Source: Pseudomonas parasichuanensis (GTDB lineage: Bacteria; Pseudomonadota; Gammaproteobacteria; Pseudomonadales; Pseudomonadaceae). From it: a stretch of DNA of 64,000 bases. Positions within the stretch are counted from its first letter, which is position 1. Each line of letters begins with the position of its first letter. The stretch lies in the NCBI RefSeq assembly GCF_021601385.1, contig NZ_BQHO01000030.1:18488-82487 (forward strand). The letters run 5' to 3'. Under the pieces are notes generated by a model. The model did no database searches. It saw only the letters and a program-made list of their open reading frames with translations, and was not told where the DNA came from. Positions 51,477 to 60,303 of this stretch are shown piece after piece. The position numbers were made by a program, and so were the translations under genes.

Positions 51477-52264
51477 CAGGCCACCTGCAGCGCGGAACGA
51501 TAAGTAAGCAGGTGCTTGAGCAGCGCCCGGTAGGCAATGACGCCACGGCTCTTGCCGTCGAACTGCGAGGGCGTGACGCCATTGCGGCTGGCATCGCGCA
51601 GGCGCGTGTCAACCGGGATGTAGCCCTGCCAGACCTGCTCGCCATAGGTGTCGCGCAGCACTTTCAAGGTGCCCAGCGAGGCCTGGGTGCGGCGGTCGAA
51701 CAGGGTCGGGACGATCTGGTAGGGCAGCGCCTGCTTGCGCGAACGGTTGACCATGGCCAGGGTCCCGACCATGCGCTCCAGGCCCTTGACCGCAAGGAAT
51801 TCGGTCTGCACCGGGATCACCAGCTGCTGGCAGGCGGCGAGGGCATTGACCATCAGCACGCCCAGCAGCGGCGGGCTGTCGATCAGGGCGAAGTCGAAGT
51901 CCTGCCACAGCTGCGCCAGACTCTTGGCGATTACCAGGCCCAGGCCACTCTGTCCCGGCGACTGGCGCTCCAGCACTGCCAGCGCGGTGCTCGACGGCAG
52001 CAGCGAGATACGCTCGTCACTGGTGGGCAGCAGCAACTGGCCGGGCAGCCCTTCGGGCACCGTGCCCTTGTGCAGGAACAGGTCGTAGCAGCTGTGCTCG
52101 AGCGCGTCGGGGTTGTGCCCGAAATAGCTGGTCATCGAGCCGTGCGGGTCGAGGTCGACAACGACCACGCGCTTACCCGCCTCGGCCAGCAGGCCGGCCA
52201 GGGCGATGGTGGTGGTGGTCTTGCCAACGCCACCCTTTTGATTGGCTACTGCCCAGACTCTCAT
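51476..52264 (-). CDS. ParA family ATPase, ParC-like
   Basis: This 262-residue protein has the deviant Walker A motif NQKGGVGKTTTT, DLDPHGSMTSYFG and the switch region DSPPLLGVLMVNALAA. It is a MinD/ParA-type ATPase. In this chemotaxis context it corresponds to ParC, which positions arrays at the flagellated pole. It overlaps the ParP-like gene and follows motD by 63 bp. Confidence 0.9.
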   Translation of the reverse strand: MRVWAVANQKGGVGKTTTTIALAGLLAEAGKRVVVVDLDPHGSMTSYFGHNPDALEHSCYDLFLHKGTVPEGLPGQLLLPTSDERISLLPSSTALAVLERQSPGQSGLGLVIAKSLAQLWQDFDFALIDSPPLLGVLMVNALAACQQLVIPVQTEFLAVKGLERMVGTLAMVNRSRKQALPYQIVPTLFDRRTQASLGTLKVLRDTYGEQVWQGYIPVDTRLRDASRNGVTPSQFDGKSRGVIAYRALLKHLLTYRSALQVA

Positions 52265-52327
52265 AGGACAACTCTTGACTCGTTGATGCCGGCGATCACC
52301 GGCTTGCGGCGACAGAGAATTGACGAG

Positions 52328-53185
52328 TTATTGCCCCGCCACCGATGCTGGCGTGGCTGGTGCACTTTGTGTGCCAGCCCGGCGCAAGGCCGCATCCGGC
52401 GTGGCATTGGCGCTACCGCTACCGGTCAGGCTGCGACGCACCTCGAGGTTGCGCGAAATCACCAGCACCACACGGCGGTTGCGCGCACGCCCTTCGGCAG
52501 TGTCGTTGCCGGCCACCGGCTGGTATTCGCCATAGCCCACCGAAGCCATGCGCGCCGGGTTGACGCCTTCCATCGCCAGCAGGCGGACGATGCTCGCCGC
52601 CCGCGCCGAAGACAGCTCCCAGTTGGTTGGGTATTGCGCCGTGCGGATCGGCAGGTTGTCGGTGAAGCCTTCGACGTGCACCGGGTTGGCGAACGGCTTG
52701 AGGATCTTCGCCACCTTTTCGACGATCGAGAAGGCAACGTCGCTGGGCATGGCGTCACCGCTGCCGAACAGCAGCGAGGAGTTGAGTTCGATCTCGATCC
52801 ACAGCTCGTTGCCCCGCACGGTCATCTGGTCGGACTTGATCAGGTCGCCGAACGCATCGCGCACATCGTCGGCGATGCTCTTGAGCGGGTCGACGCTGGC
52901 CTGGCTCAGGCCGGCATCGGTCTGCTCGCTGTCCTTGACCAGCGGTTCGGCAGGCTTGACCGTGAGCGGACGCTCGTCGCCGATGGGGATCGGCTTCATG
53001 CTGCGCTCGGGGTCGTTGAACACCCCGATGAGCGCCTGCGAGATCTGCTTGTACTTGCCCTCGTTGATCGAGGAAATCGAGTACATGACCACGAAAAAAG
53101 CGAACAGCAAGGTGATGAAGTCGGCGTACGACACCAGCCAGCGCTCGTGGTTTTCGTGTTCCTCGGTATGACGACGACGGGCCAT
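52328..53185 (-). CDS. motD: Flagellar stator protein MotD
   Basis: This 285-residue MotB-type protein has one N-terminal helix containing the proton-carrying Asp (SYADFITLLFAFFVVMYS, about D22). A C-terminal OmpA-type peptidoglycan-binding domain follows (VHVEGFTDNLPI; SSARAASIVRLL). It pairs with MotC as the second stator set known in Pseudomonas. It starts 3 bp after the motC stop codon. Confidence 0.94.
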   Translation of the reverse strand: MARRRHTEEHENHERWLVSYADFITLLFAFFVVMYSISSINEGKYKQISQALIGVFNDPERSMKPIPIGDERPLTVKPAEPLVKDSEQTDAGLSQASVDPLKSIADDVRDAFGDLIKSDQMTVRGNELWIEIELNSSLLFGSGDAMPSDVAFSIVEKVAKILKPFANPVHVEGFTDNLPIRTAQYPTNWELSSARAASIVRLLAMEGVNPARMASVGYGEYQPVAGNDTAEGRARNRRVVLVISRNLEVRRSLTGSGSANATPDAALRRAGTQSAPATPASVAGQ

Positions 53186-53188
53186 GGG

Positions 53189-53929
53189 TTACTCCATGAA
53201 GCCATGCAGCTTGAGCTCGATCGAGCGCGGGTTCTCACCTTCGGCGATCGACAGCAGGCCCTCGAGCAGCATCTCGCGGTAACGCGACTGGCGCAGGGTA
53301 ACGGCCTTGAGCTTGTTGGCGATCGGCAGCAGGATCAGGTTGGCACTGGCGACACCATAAATGGTGGCGACGAATGCCACGGCAATGCCGTTACCCAGTT
53401 GCGAAGGGTCGGCGAGGTTGCCCATCACATGGATCAGGCCCATCACCGCACCGATGATACCGATGGTCGGCGCATAGCCGCCCATGCTCTCGAACACCTT
53501 GGCCGCCTGGATATCGCGGGCTTCCTGGGTGAGGAAATCAACCTCGAGGACGCTGCGAATGGCTTCCGGCTCGGCACCGTCTACCAGCAGTTGCAAGCCC
53601 TTGCGCGCATAGGGGTCGGGTTCGGCATCAGCCACGCCTTCCAGGCCCAGCAGGCCTTCCTTGCGGGCGGTCAGGCTCCAGTTGACGACACGGTCGATAC
53701 CGCCGGCCAGGTCGACCCGAGGCGGGAAGAAGATCCAGCGCACGATCTGCAGCGCACGTTTGAATGCCGACAGCGGCGACTGCAGCAGCGCCGCCGCCAG
53801 GGTGCCGCCCAGCACGATCAGCGCCGCAGGGCCGTTCAGCAATGCACCGACATGCCCACCCTCAAGGAAGTTACCGCCGACGATGGCGACGAAAGCGAGG
53901 ATCAGGCCGATCAGGCTCAAGACATCCAT
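53189..53929 (-). CDS. motC: Flagellar stator protein MotC
   Basis: This 246-residue MotA-type protein has four membrane helices (LSLIGLILAFVAIVGGNFLEGG; GGYAPTIGIIGAVMGLIHVM; IAVAFVATIYGVASANLILLPIA) and the expected cytoplasmic loop with charged residues. The ATG at 53929 shares one base with the cheB stop codon and has GAGGCG upstream; a GTG three codons earlier is possible. MotCD powers motility at high load or viscosity in Pseudomonas. Confidence 0.94.
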   Translation of the reverse strand: MDVLSLIGLILAFVAIVGGNFLEGGHVGALLNGPAALIVLGGTLAAALLQSPLSAFKRALQIVRWIFFPPRVDLAGGIDRVVNWSLTARKEGLLGLEGVADAEPDPYARKGLQLLVDGAEPEAIRSVLEVDFLTQEARDIQAAKVFESMGGYAPTIGIIGAVMGLIHVMGNLADPSQLGNGIAVAFVATIYGVASANLILLPIANKLKAVTLRQSRYREMLLEGLLSIAEGENPRSIELKLHGFME

Positions 53930-55053
53930 CAGACGCACGCCTCGACCAGGTGCTTGCCGATCTCGTCCAGGCTGTACACCGCGTCGGCGAGGTTGGCCTT
54001 GACGATTGCCATGGGCATGCCATAGATCACGCAGCTGGCTTCATCCTGCGCCCACACGGTGCTGCCGCCCTGCTTGAGCAGGCGGGCACCTTCACGACCA
54101 TCGGCGCCCATACCGGTGAGCACCACCGACAGCACCTTGTCACCATAGGACTTGGCGGCGGAGCCAAAGGTGATGTCGACACACGGCTTGTAGTTCAGGC
54201 GCTCGTCGCCCGGCAGGATTTTCACCGTGCCACGGCCATCGACCATCATCTGCTTGCCGCCAGGCGCCAACAGGGCCAGGCCCGGGCGCAGCACGTCACC
54301 GTCCTCGGCTTCCTTGACACTGATCTTGCACAGCTTGTCCAGGCGCTCGGCGAAAGCCTTGGTGAAGGCCGCCGGCATGTGCTGGATCAGTACGATCGGC
54401 GCCGGGAAGTTGGCTGGCAGTTGGGTCAGCACACGCTGCAGCGCGACCGGGCCACCAGTGGAAGTACCGATGGCCACCAGCTTGTAGGGTTTGCGCTTGG
54501 GCGCAGGTGAATGGGCAGCAGCAGGCGCGGCGGTGCGCACCGGTGCGGCCGGGCGGGCAGGCGTGCTGCCGGCAAAGCTGCTGGCTGGCGCGTGGCTGCT
54601 GGCCGGTGCTGGCGCGGGGGCCGGCGCCGGGCTGGAATACGCGCCGAAACGGCGGTTGCTGCGCGAGATGGTGTGAACCTTCTCGCACAGCATCTGCTGG
54701 ACTTTCTGCGGGTTGCGCGAAATGTCCTCGAAATTCTTGGGGAGGTAATCCACCGCACCGGCATCCAGCGCATCCAGCGTAACGCGGGCGCCTTCATGGG
54801 TCAGCGACGAGAACATCAACACCGGCGTCGGGCAGCGCTGCATGATGTGCCGCACCGCGGTGATGCCGTCCATCATGGGCATTTCGTAGTCCATGGTGAT
54901 GACATCGGGCTTGAGCGACAGCGCCTGGTCGATAGCTTCCTTGCCATTGGTCGCGGTGCCCACGACCTGGATCGTCGGGTCGGCCGAGAGAATTTCCGAG
55001 ACACGGCGGCGGAAGAAACCGGAATCATCCACCACCAGGACCTTGACTGCCAT
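53929..55053 (-). CDS. cheB: Chemotaxis response regulator protein-glutamate methylesterase CheB
   Basis: This 374-residue protein has an N-terminal receiver ([14 protein letters not shown]; phospho-Asp in [13 protein letters not shown]), an Ala/Pro/Ser linker, and a C-terminal methylesterase with the catalytic triad segments [17 protein letters not shown] and TGMGADG. It demethylates chemoreceptors and deamidates Gln. The ATG at 55053 has GGAG at the right distance; a GTG two codons upstream was not chosen. Confidence 0.95.
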   Translation of the reverse strand: MAVKVLVVDDSGFFRRRVSEILSADPTIQVVGTATNGKEAIDQALSLKPDVITMDYEMPMMDGITAVRHIMQRCPTPVLMFSSLTHEGARVTLDALDAGAVDYLPKNFEDISRNPQKVQQMLCEKVHTISRSNRRFGAYSSPAPAPAPAPASSHAPASSFAGSTPARPAAPVRTAAPAAAHSPAPKRKPYKLVAIGTSTGGPVALQRVLTQLPANFPAPIVLIQHMPAAFTKAFAERLDKLCKISVKEAEDGDVLRPGLALLAPGGKQMMVDGRGTVKILPGDERLNYKPCVDITFGSAAKSYGDKVLSVVLTGMGADGREGARLLKQGGSTVWAQDEASCVIYGMPMAIVKANLADAVYSLDEIGKHLVEACV

Positions 55054-55098
55054 AAACACTCCATTAGGTGGCGCACCCGCCAGGGCGCGCCACCGAAA

Positions 55099-57321
55099 TC
55101 AAATACGCCGGGCGGCGTAACGCTTGAGCATGCTCGGGACGTCGAGGATCAACGCGATACGGCCGTCACCGGTGATGGTGGCGCCGGACATGCCCGGGGT
55201 ACCCTGCAGCATCTTGCCCAACGGCTTGATCACCACTTCTTCCTGCCCTACCAACTGGTCGACCACGAAGCCGATGCGCTGGGTGCCCACCGACAGAATC
55301 ACCACGTGGCCCTCACGCTGCTCTTCGTGCGCCTGGTCCTGGACCAGCCAGCGCTTGAGGTAGAACAGCGGCAGCGCCTTGTCGCGCACGATCACCACTT
55401 CCTGGCCGTCGACCACGTTGGTGCGCGACAGGTCGAGGTGGAAGATCTCGTTGACGTTGACCAGCGGGAAGGCGAACGCCTGGTTGGCCAGCATCACCAT
55501 CAGGGTCGGCATGATCGCCAGGGTCAGCGGCACCTTGATGACGATCTTCGAGCCCTGGCCCTTGGCCGAGAAGATGTTGATCGAGCCGTTGAGCTGGGAA
55601 ATCTTGGTCTTCACCACGTCCATGCCGACACCGCGGCCGGACACGTCGGAGATCTCGGTCTTGGTCGAGAAGCCCGGGGCGAAGATCAGGTTGTAGCAGT
55701 CCGACTCGCTCAGGCGGTCGGCGGCGTCCTTGTCCATCAGGCCCTTTTCCACGGCCTTGGCGCGCAGCACGCTCGGGTCCATGCCCTTGCCGTCATCGGA
55801 GATCGACAGCAGGATGTGGTCGCCTTCCTGCTCCGCCGACAGCACCACGCGGCCGGTACGGGCCTTGCCCGAGGCCTCGCGCTCGTCGGGCATCTCGACA
55901 CCATGGTCGACGGCGTTGCGCACCAAGTGCACCAACGGGTCGGCCAGGGCCTCGACGAGGTTCTTGTCGAGGTCGGTCTCTTCACCGACCAGCTCCAGGT
56001 TGATCTCTTTCTTGAGCTGGCGGGCCAGGTCGCGGACCAGGCGCGGGAAGCGGCCGAAGACTTTCTTGATCGGCTGCATGCGGGTCTTCATGACCGCGGT
56101 CTGCAGGTCGGCGGTGACCACGTCGAGGTTGGACACGGCCTTGGACATGGCCTCGTCGCCGCTGTTCAGGCCCAGGCGCACCAGGCGGTTACGCACCAGC
56201 ACCAGTTCGCCGACCATGTTCATGATCTCGTCCAGGCGCGCGGTATCGACCCGCACCGTGGTTTCCGCTTCGCTGGCGCCGTGCTTCTCGGCGGCCGGTG
56301 CCGGGGCACGGGCAGGCGCCGCAGCGGCCGGCTTGGCAGCCGGGGCGGGTGCGGCAACTGGCGCAGGCGCAGGCTTGGCCACGGGCTTTGCTTCGGCCTT
56401 GGGCGCGGCCGCCACGGCAGCAGCGGGTGCTTCGGCAACCACCGCATCGCCGGAGAACTTGCCCTTGCCATGCAACTGGTCCAGCAGCGCTTCGAATTCA
56501 TGCTCGCTGATGTCATCGCCCGCAGCAGCAGGCGCGGCACTGGCAGCCGGCGCAGCAGCGCCCTGCAGTGCATCGACGGCGAAGGTGCCCTTGCCGTGCA
56601 ACTGGTCAAGCAACGACTCGAACTCGTCGTCGGTAATCTCGTCGCTGGCTGCAGCGGGAGCGGCGGTTGCCGGCTCGCTGGCCGCCACGTCGGTCGAAAA
56701 CTGGCCTTTGCCATGCAACTGGTCGAGCAGGTTCTCGAACTCGGCGTCGGTGATCTCGTCACCGCCGGTGACCGGCGCCTCGCCTTGCATCTGCTCATGC
56801 AGCTCGGCCTCGGCCTTGACCGCATCGAGCGAGTTGAGCAGTTGTTCGAACTCGGTGTCGGTGATGTCCGGCTCGGCACTGGCCTCAACCACCGGCTCAG
56901 CTTCGACCACGGCGGCTGGTGCCTGGGCGGCACCCGGTTCGGCCAGGCGCGACAGCGCTGCGAGCAGTTCCGGGGTGGCCGGTGTGACATCCGTGCGCTC
57001 ACGCACCTGGCCGAACATGCTGTTGACCGTGTCGAGCGCTTCGAGCACCACGTCCATCAGTTCCGCGTCGACCCGGCGCTCACCTTTGCGCAGGATGTCG
57101 AACACGTTCTCGGCGATGTGGCAGCACTCCACCAGTTCGTTGAGCTGAAGGAAGCCGGCGCCCCCTTTTACAGTGTGGAAACCGCGGAAAATCGCATTGA
57201 GCAGGTCCGCGTCATCGGGCCGGCTTTCCAGCTCGACCAACTGCTCGGACAACAACTCGAGGATTTCGCCGGCCTCTACCAGGAAATCCTGAAGGATTTC
57301 TTCATCGGCGCCGAAGCTCAT
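55099..57321 (-). CDS. cheA: Chemotaxis histidine kinase CheA
   Basis: This 740-residue protein has an Hpt/P1 domain with the phospho-His in GFHTVKGGAGFL (about H49). A linker of about 150-350 has four related repeats. The dimerisation domain begins at RLDEIMNMVGELVLVRNRL, followed by an ATPase domain (HLVRNAVDHGVE; DDGKGMD; GRGVGMDVVK) and a C-terminal CheW-like regulatory domain. The linker repeats share D-x-x-(S/T)-x-x-E-F-E-x-L-L-(D/N), three of them with DQLHGKG. They may replace or extend the P2 CheY-binding region. The gene lies between cheZ and cheB with short gaps. Confidence 0.96.
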   Translation of the reverse strand: MSFGADEEILQDFLVEAGEILELLSEQLVELESRPDDADLLNAIFRGFHTVKGGAGFLQLNELVECCHIAENVFDILRKGERRVDAELMDVVLEALDTVNSMFGQVRERTDVTPATPELLAALSRLAEPGAAQAPAAVVEAEPVVEASAEPDITDTEFEQLLNSLDAVKAEAELHEQMQGEAPVTGGDEITDAEFENLLDQLHGKGQFSTDVAASEPATAAPAAASDEITDDEFESLLDQLHGKGTFAVDALQGAAAPAASAAPAAAGDDISEHEFEALLDQLHGKGKFSGDAVVAEAPAAAVAAAPKAEAKPVAKPAPAPVAAPAPAAKPAAAAPARAPAPAAEKHGASEAETTVRVDTARLDEIMNMVGELVLVRNRLVRLGLNSGDEAMSKAVSNLDVVTADLQTAVMKTRMQPIKKVFGRFPRLVRDLARQLKKEINLELVGEETDLDKNLVEALADPLVHLVRNAVDHGVEMPDEREASGKARTGRVVLSAEQEGDHILLSISDDGKGMDPSVLRAKAVEKGLMDKDAADRLSESDCYNLIFAPGFSTKTEISDVSGRGVGMDVVKTKISQLNGSINIFSAKGQGSKIVIKVPLTLAIMPTLMVMLANQAFAFPLVNVNEIFHLDLSRTNVVDGQEVVIVRDKALPLFYLKRWLVQDQAHEEQREGHVVILSVGTQRIGFVVDQLVGQEEVVIKPLGKMLQGTPGMSGATITGDGRIALILDVPSMLKRYAARRI

Positions 57322-57333
57322 TAAACGTGCTCC

Positions 57334-58122
57334 TTAAAAACCCAGGCTGGACAGCAGATCATCGACATCGTCCTGACCGGACACGACGTCTTCACGCTTA
57401 TCGGCATGAATCTGCGGACCTTCACCCCGAGTCGGATGTTTTTCTTCATCTTTTTCAGCGCGCAGCTGCTGGTGGTCATGTTCGATACCGGCAAAGCGGT
57501 CGACCTGGCTTGCCATCAGCACGAGCTTGAGCAGATTGCTTTCTACTTCGGTGACCAGCGCGGTAACCCGCTTGATCACCTGGCCGGTCAGGTCCTGATA
57601 GTCCTGAGCCAGCAAGATATCGTTGAGGTGCCCGGCGACCTTGCGGTTACCTTCGGCACTGTGCGTCAGGAAACTGTCGACGCGCTTGACCAGCTCACGG
57701 AATTCCGGCGCCGCCACTTCGCGACGCATGAAGCGCTGCCAGTCGGCGGACAGGTCCTGGGCTTCGCTGGCCAGGGTGTTGAGCACCGGCGTGCTCTCCT
57801 CCACCAGGTCCATGGTGCGGTTGGCCGCGCCTTCGGTAAGGCGCACCACGTAGGAGAGGCGTTCGGTGGCATCGGTGATCTGCGAGACTTCCTCGGCCTG
57901 CGGCATCGCCGGGTCGATCTGGAAGCTGACTATCGCGCTGTGCAGTTCACGGGTGAGCTTGCCGACTTCCTGGTACAAGCCCCGGTCGCGCGTCTGGTTC
58001 AGCTGATGAATCAGCTGCACCGCATCGCCGAACCGGCCGCGCTCGAGGCTCTCGACCAGTTCCTGGGCATGTTTTTTCAGGGTTGATTCGAACTCACCCA
58101 GCGAGTTGTTGGTTGACTCCAT
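57334..58122 (-). CDS. cheZ: Chemotaxis phosphatase CheZ
   Basis: This 262-residue largely helical protein contains the CheZ core (EVSQITDATERLSYVVRLTEGAANRTMDLVEES) and the catalytic helix region DILLAQDYQDLTGQVIKRV with the conserved Gln. It ends in the CheY-binding C-terminal helix DDVDDLLSSLGF. It dephosphorylates CheY-P. It follows cheY by 18 bp on the same strand. Confidence 0.95.
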   Translation of the reverse strand: MESTNNSLGEFESTLKKHAQELVESLERGRFGDAVQLIHQLNQTRDRGLYQEVGKLTRELHSAIVSFQIDPAMPQAEEVSQITDATERLSYVVRLTEGAANRTMDLVEESTPVLNTLASEAQDLSADWQRFMRREVAAPEFRELVKRVDSFLTHSAEGNRKVAGHLNDILLAQDYQDLTGQVIKRVTALVTEVESNLLKLVLMASQVDRFAGIEHDHQQLRAEKDEEKHPTRGEGPQIHADKREDVVSGQDDVDDLLSSLGF

Positions 58123-58140
58123 GGCGCCCCCTGAGGTGTC

Positions 58141-58515
58141 TCAGCCGTTGACGCGTTCGAAGATCTTCTCGATCTTTTCTTTGAGCACCTGGGCGGTGAA
58201 AGGCTTGACCACATAGCCGTTTACCCCGGCCTGGGCCGCTTCGATGATCTGCTCACGCTTGGCTTCGGCGGTCACCATCAGCACCGGCAGGTGCTTCAGA
58301 CGCTCGTCAGCACGGACTTTGCGCAGCAGTTCGATGCCGGACATGCCCGGCATGTTCCAGTCGGTCACCAGGAAATCGAAGTGGCCGCTCTCGAGCATCG
58401 GCAGCGCGGTGTTGCCATCGTCAGCTTCCGAGGTATTGGTGAAACCCAGATCACGCAACAGGTTCTTGATGATCCGCCGCATCGTCGAAAAGTCGTCAAC
58501 GATGAGGATTTTCAT
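58141..58515 (-). CDS. cheY: Chemotaxis response regulator CheY
   Basis: This 124-residue single receiver domain has the acidic pair in ILIVDDFS, phospho-Asp in [11 protein letters not shown] (about D52), Thr in MVTAEA and Lys in VVKPFTA. CheY-P binds FliM to change motor rotation. Homologues start MKILIVDD, as chosen. However, GGAGG lies 17 bp before this ATG and only 5 bp before an in-frame TTG at 58527, so a 128-residue form (MNKDMKIL..) is possible. It is the first gene after fliA, separated by a palindrome. Confidence 0.96.
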   Translation of the reverse strand: MKILIVDDFSTMRRIIKNLLRDLGFTNTSEADDGNTALPMLESGHFDFLVTDWNMPGMSGIELLRKVRADERLKHLPVLMVTAEAKREQIIEAAQAGVNGYVVKPFTAQVLKEKIEKIFERVNG

Positions 58516-58549
58516 GTCTTTGTTCAAGTAGACCTCCAAGCAGTCTTAA

Positions 58550-58571
58550 GCGCGCTCGGCGCCGAGCGCGC
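58550..58571. terminator. Perfect palindrome between fliA and cheY
   Basis: A perfect 22-bp palindrome (GCGCGCTCGGC and its complement) sits between the fliA stop and the cheY ribosome-binding site. With no loop or T-run it is an imperfect terminator, but it may attenuate fliA read-through into cheY or bind a dimeric regulator. Confidence 0.5.
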
Positions 58572-58618
58572 AGTCAATCAATTCGGTAGTACAAAAAACG
58601 ACTGCATCGAACCCGGGC

Positions 58619-59359
58619 TCAACGTGCCCGCCATTCCCCCAGGCGGCCGCGCAAACGCGCCGCACACTGGCTATGCAACTGGCTGACACGCGATTCGCTG
58701 ACCCCCAGCACCTCACCGATTTCCTTGAGGTTCAGCTCTTCGTCGTAGTACAGCGCGAGCACCAGGCGCTCCCGCTCCGGCAGGTTGGCGATCGCCTCGG
58801 CCAGGGCACGCTGGAAGCGCTCGTCTTCCAGATCACGCGATGGCTCCAGCTGGCCGCTGGCCCCGTCCTCGTGCAAGCCTTCGTGTTCACCGTCCTGCAA
58901 CAGGTCGTCAAAACTGAACAGGCGGCTGCCCAAGGTGTCGTTCAGAATCCCGTAGTAATCATCGAGACTCAATTGGAGTTCGGCAGCAACCTCATGATCT
59001 TTAGCGTCGCGACCGGTTCTTGCTTCAACCGAACGCATGGCGTCACTGACCATGCGCGTATTGCGATGCACCGAACGCGGCGCCCAGTCACCCTTGCGCA
59101 CCTCGTCGAGCATGGCACCGCGGATGCGGATACCGGCGTAGGTTTCAAAGCTGGCGCCCTTGCTGGCGTCGTACTTGTTGGCGACTTCCAGCAGGCCGAT
59201 CATGCCGGCCTGGATCAGGTCCTCGACCTGTACGTTGGCCGGCAGGCGCGCCAGCAGGTGGTAGGCGATGCGCTTGACCAGCGGCGCGTAGCGCTCGACC
59301 AGCTCGTACTGGGCGTCTTTCGACGCCTTGCTGTACATCTTGAAACCGCTCGCACTCAT
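58619..59359 (-). CDS. fliA: RNA polymerase sigma factor FliA (sigma-28)
   Basis: This 246-residue sigma-70-family protein has region 2 (LVERYAPLVKRIAYHLLARLPANVQVEDLIQAGMIGLLEVANKYD) and region 4 (LNLKEIGEVLGVSESRVSQLHSQCAARLRGRL). It directs late flagellar and chemotaxis genes. The ATG at 59359 overlaps the fleN stop codon (ATGA); the upstream frame was rejected because homologues start MSASGFKMY-like. Confidence 0.96.
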   Translation of the reverse strand: MSASGFKMYSKASKDAQYELVERYAPLVKRIAYHLLARLPANVQVEDLIQAGMIGLLEVANKYDASKGASFETYAGIRIRGAMLDEVRKGDWAPRSVHRNTRMVSDAMRSVEARTGRDAKDHEVAAELQLSLDDYYGILNDTLGSRLFSFDDLLQDGEHEGLHEDGASGQLEPSRDLEDERFQRALAEAIANLPERERLVLALYYDEELNLKEIGEVLGVSESRVSQLHSQCAARLRGRLGEWRAR

Positions 59360-60189
59360 AGCACTGGCCCTGCGCTGGTGGGCTGCACCAGACGCTCGAC
59401 GAAGAATTCCAGGTGCCCGCGCGGGTTGGCTGGCAGCGGCCAGCTGTCGACCTTCTGCGCGATGGCCTTGAAGGCCAGCGCACACTTGGACCGAGGGAAG
59501 GCTTCATAGACCGCCCGCTGCTTCTGCACTGCCTTGCGCACACATTCGTCGTAAGGCACGGCGCCGACGTATTGTAGGGCCACGTCGAGGAAGCGATCCG
59601 TGACCTTGGTCAACTTGGCAAACAGGTTGCGCCCTTCCTGCGGGCTCTGCGCCATGTTGGCCAGCACGCGGAAGCGGTTCATACCGTAGTCGCGGTTGAG
59701 CAGCTTGATCAGGGCGTAGGCATCGGTGATCGAGGTGGGCTCGTCACACACCACCAACAACACCTCTTGCGCCGCGCGCACGAAGCTGACCACCGACTCG
59801 CCGATACCGGCGGCGGTGTCGATCACCAGCACATCGAGGTTGTCGCCGATTTCGCTGAACGCCTGGATCAGGCCGGCGTGCTGGGCCGGCGCCAGGTGCA
59901 CCATGCTCTGGGTGCCCGAGGCGGCCGGCACGATGCGCACCCCGCCCGGCCCCTGCAGCAGCACATCGCGCAGCTCGCAACGGCCCTCGATCACGTCGGC
60001 CAGGGTGCGCTTGGGCGTCAGGCCCAGCAGCACGTCGACATTGGCCAGGCCCAGGTCGGCGTCGAGCAGCATGACCCGGCGGCCGAGTTCGGCCAGTGCC
60101 AAAGACAGGTTCACTGAAACGTTGGTCTTGCCGACGCCACCTTTACCACCGGTGACGGCGATCACCTGTACGGGATGCATGCTACCCAT
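59356..60189 (-). CDS. fleN: Flagellar number regulator FleN (FlhG)
   Basis: This 277-residue MinD/ParA-type ATPase has Walker A TGGKGGVGKTNVS, LLDADLGLANVD and the switch VIDTAAGIGESV. In Pseudomonas it binds FleQ and limits flagellar number. It lies between flhF and fliA. A second in-frame Met (three codons later) is an alternative start. Confidence 0.95.
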   Translation of the reverse strand: MGSMHPVQVIAVTGGKGGVGKTNVSVNLSLALAELGRRVMLLDADLGLANVDVLLGLTPKRTLADVIEGRCELRDVLLQGPGGVRIVPAASGTQSMVHLAPAQHAGLIQAFSEIGDNLDVLVIDTAAGIGESVVSFVRAAQEVLLVVCDEPTSITDAYALIKLLNRDYGMNRFRVLANMAQSPQEGRNLFAKLTKVTDRFLDVALQYVGAVPYDECVRKAVQKQRAVYEAFPRSKCALAFKAIAQKVDSWPLPANPRGHLEFFVERLVQPTSAGPVL

Positions 60190-60303
60190 GTCTGTTGTTT
60201 ACCTTGTCTTGCTTGGACCCAGGCCACATGAGGGGCTTGATGCTCAGCACCGCGGCCAGGCCGGGCAACCCCATGATGTAGGTACTTTGCACAGTATTCA
60301 CCC

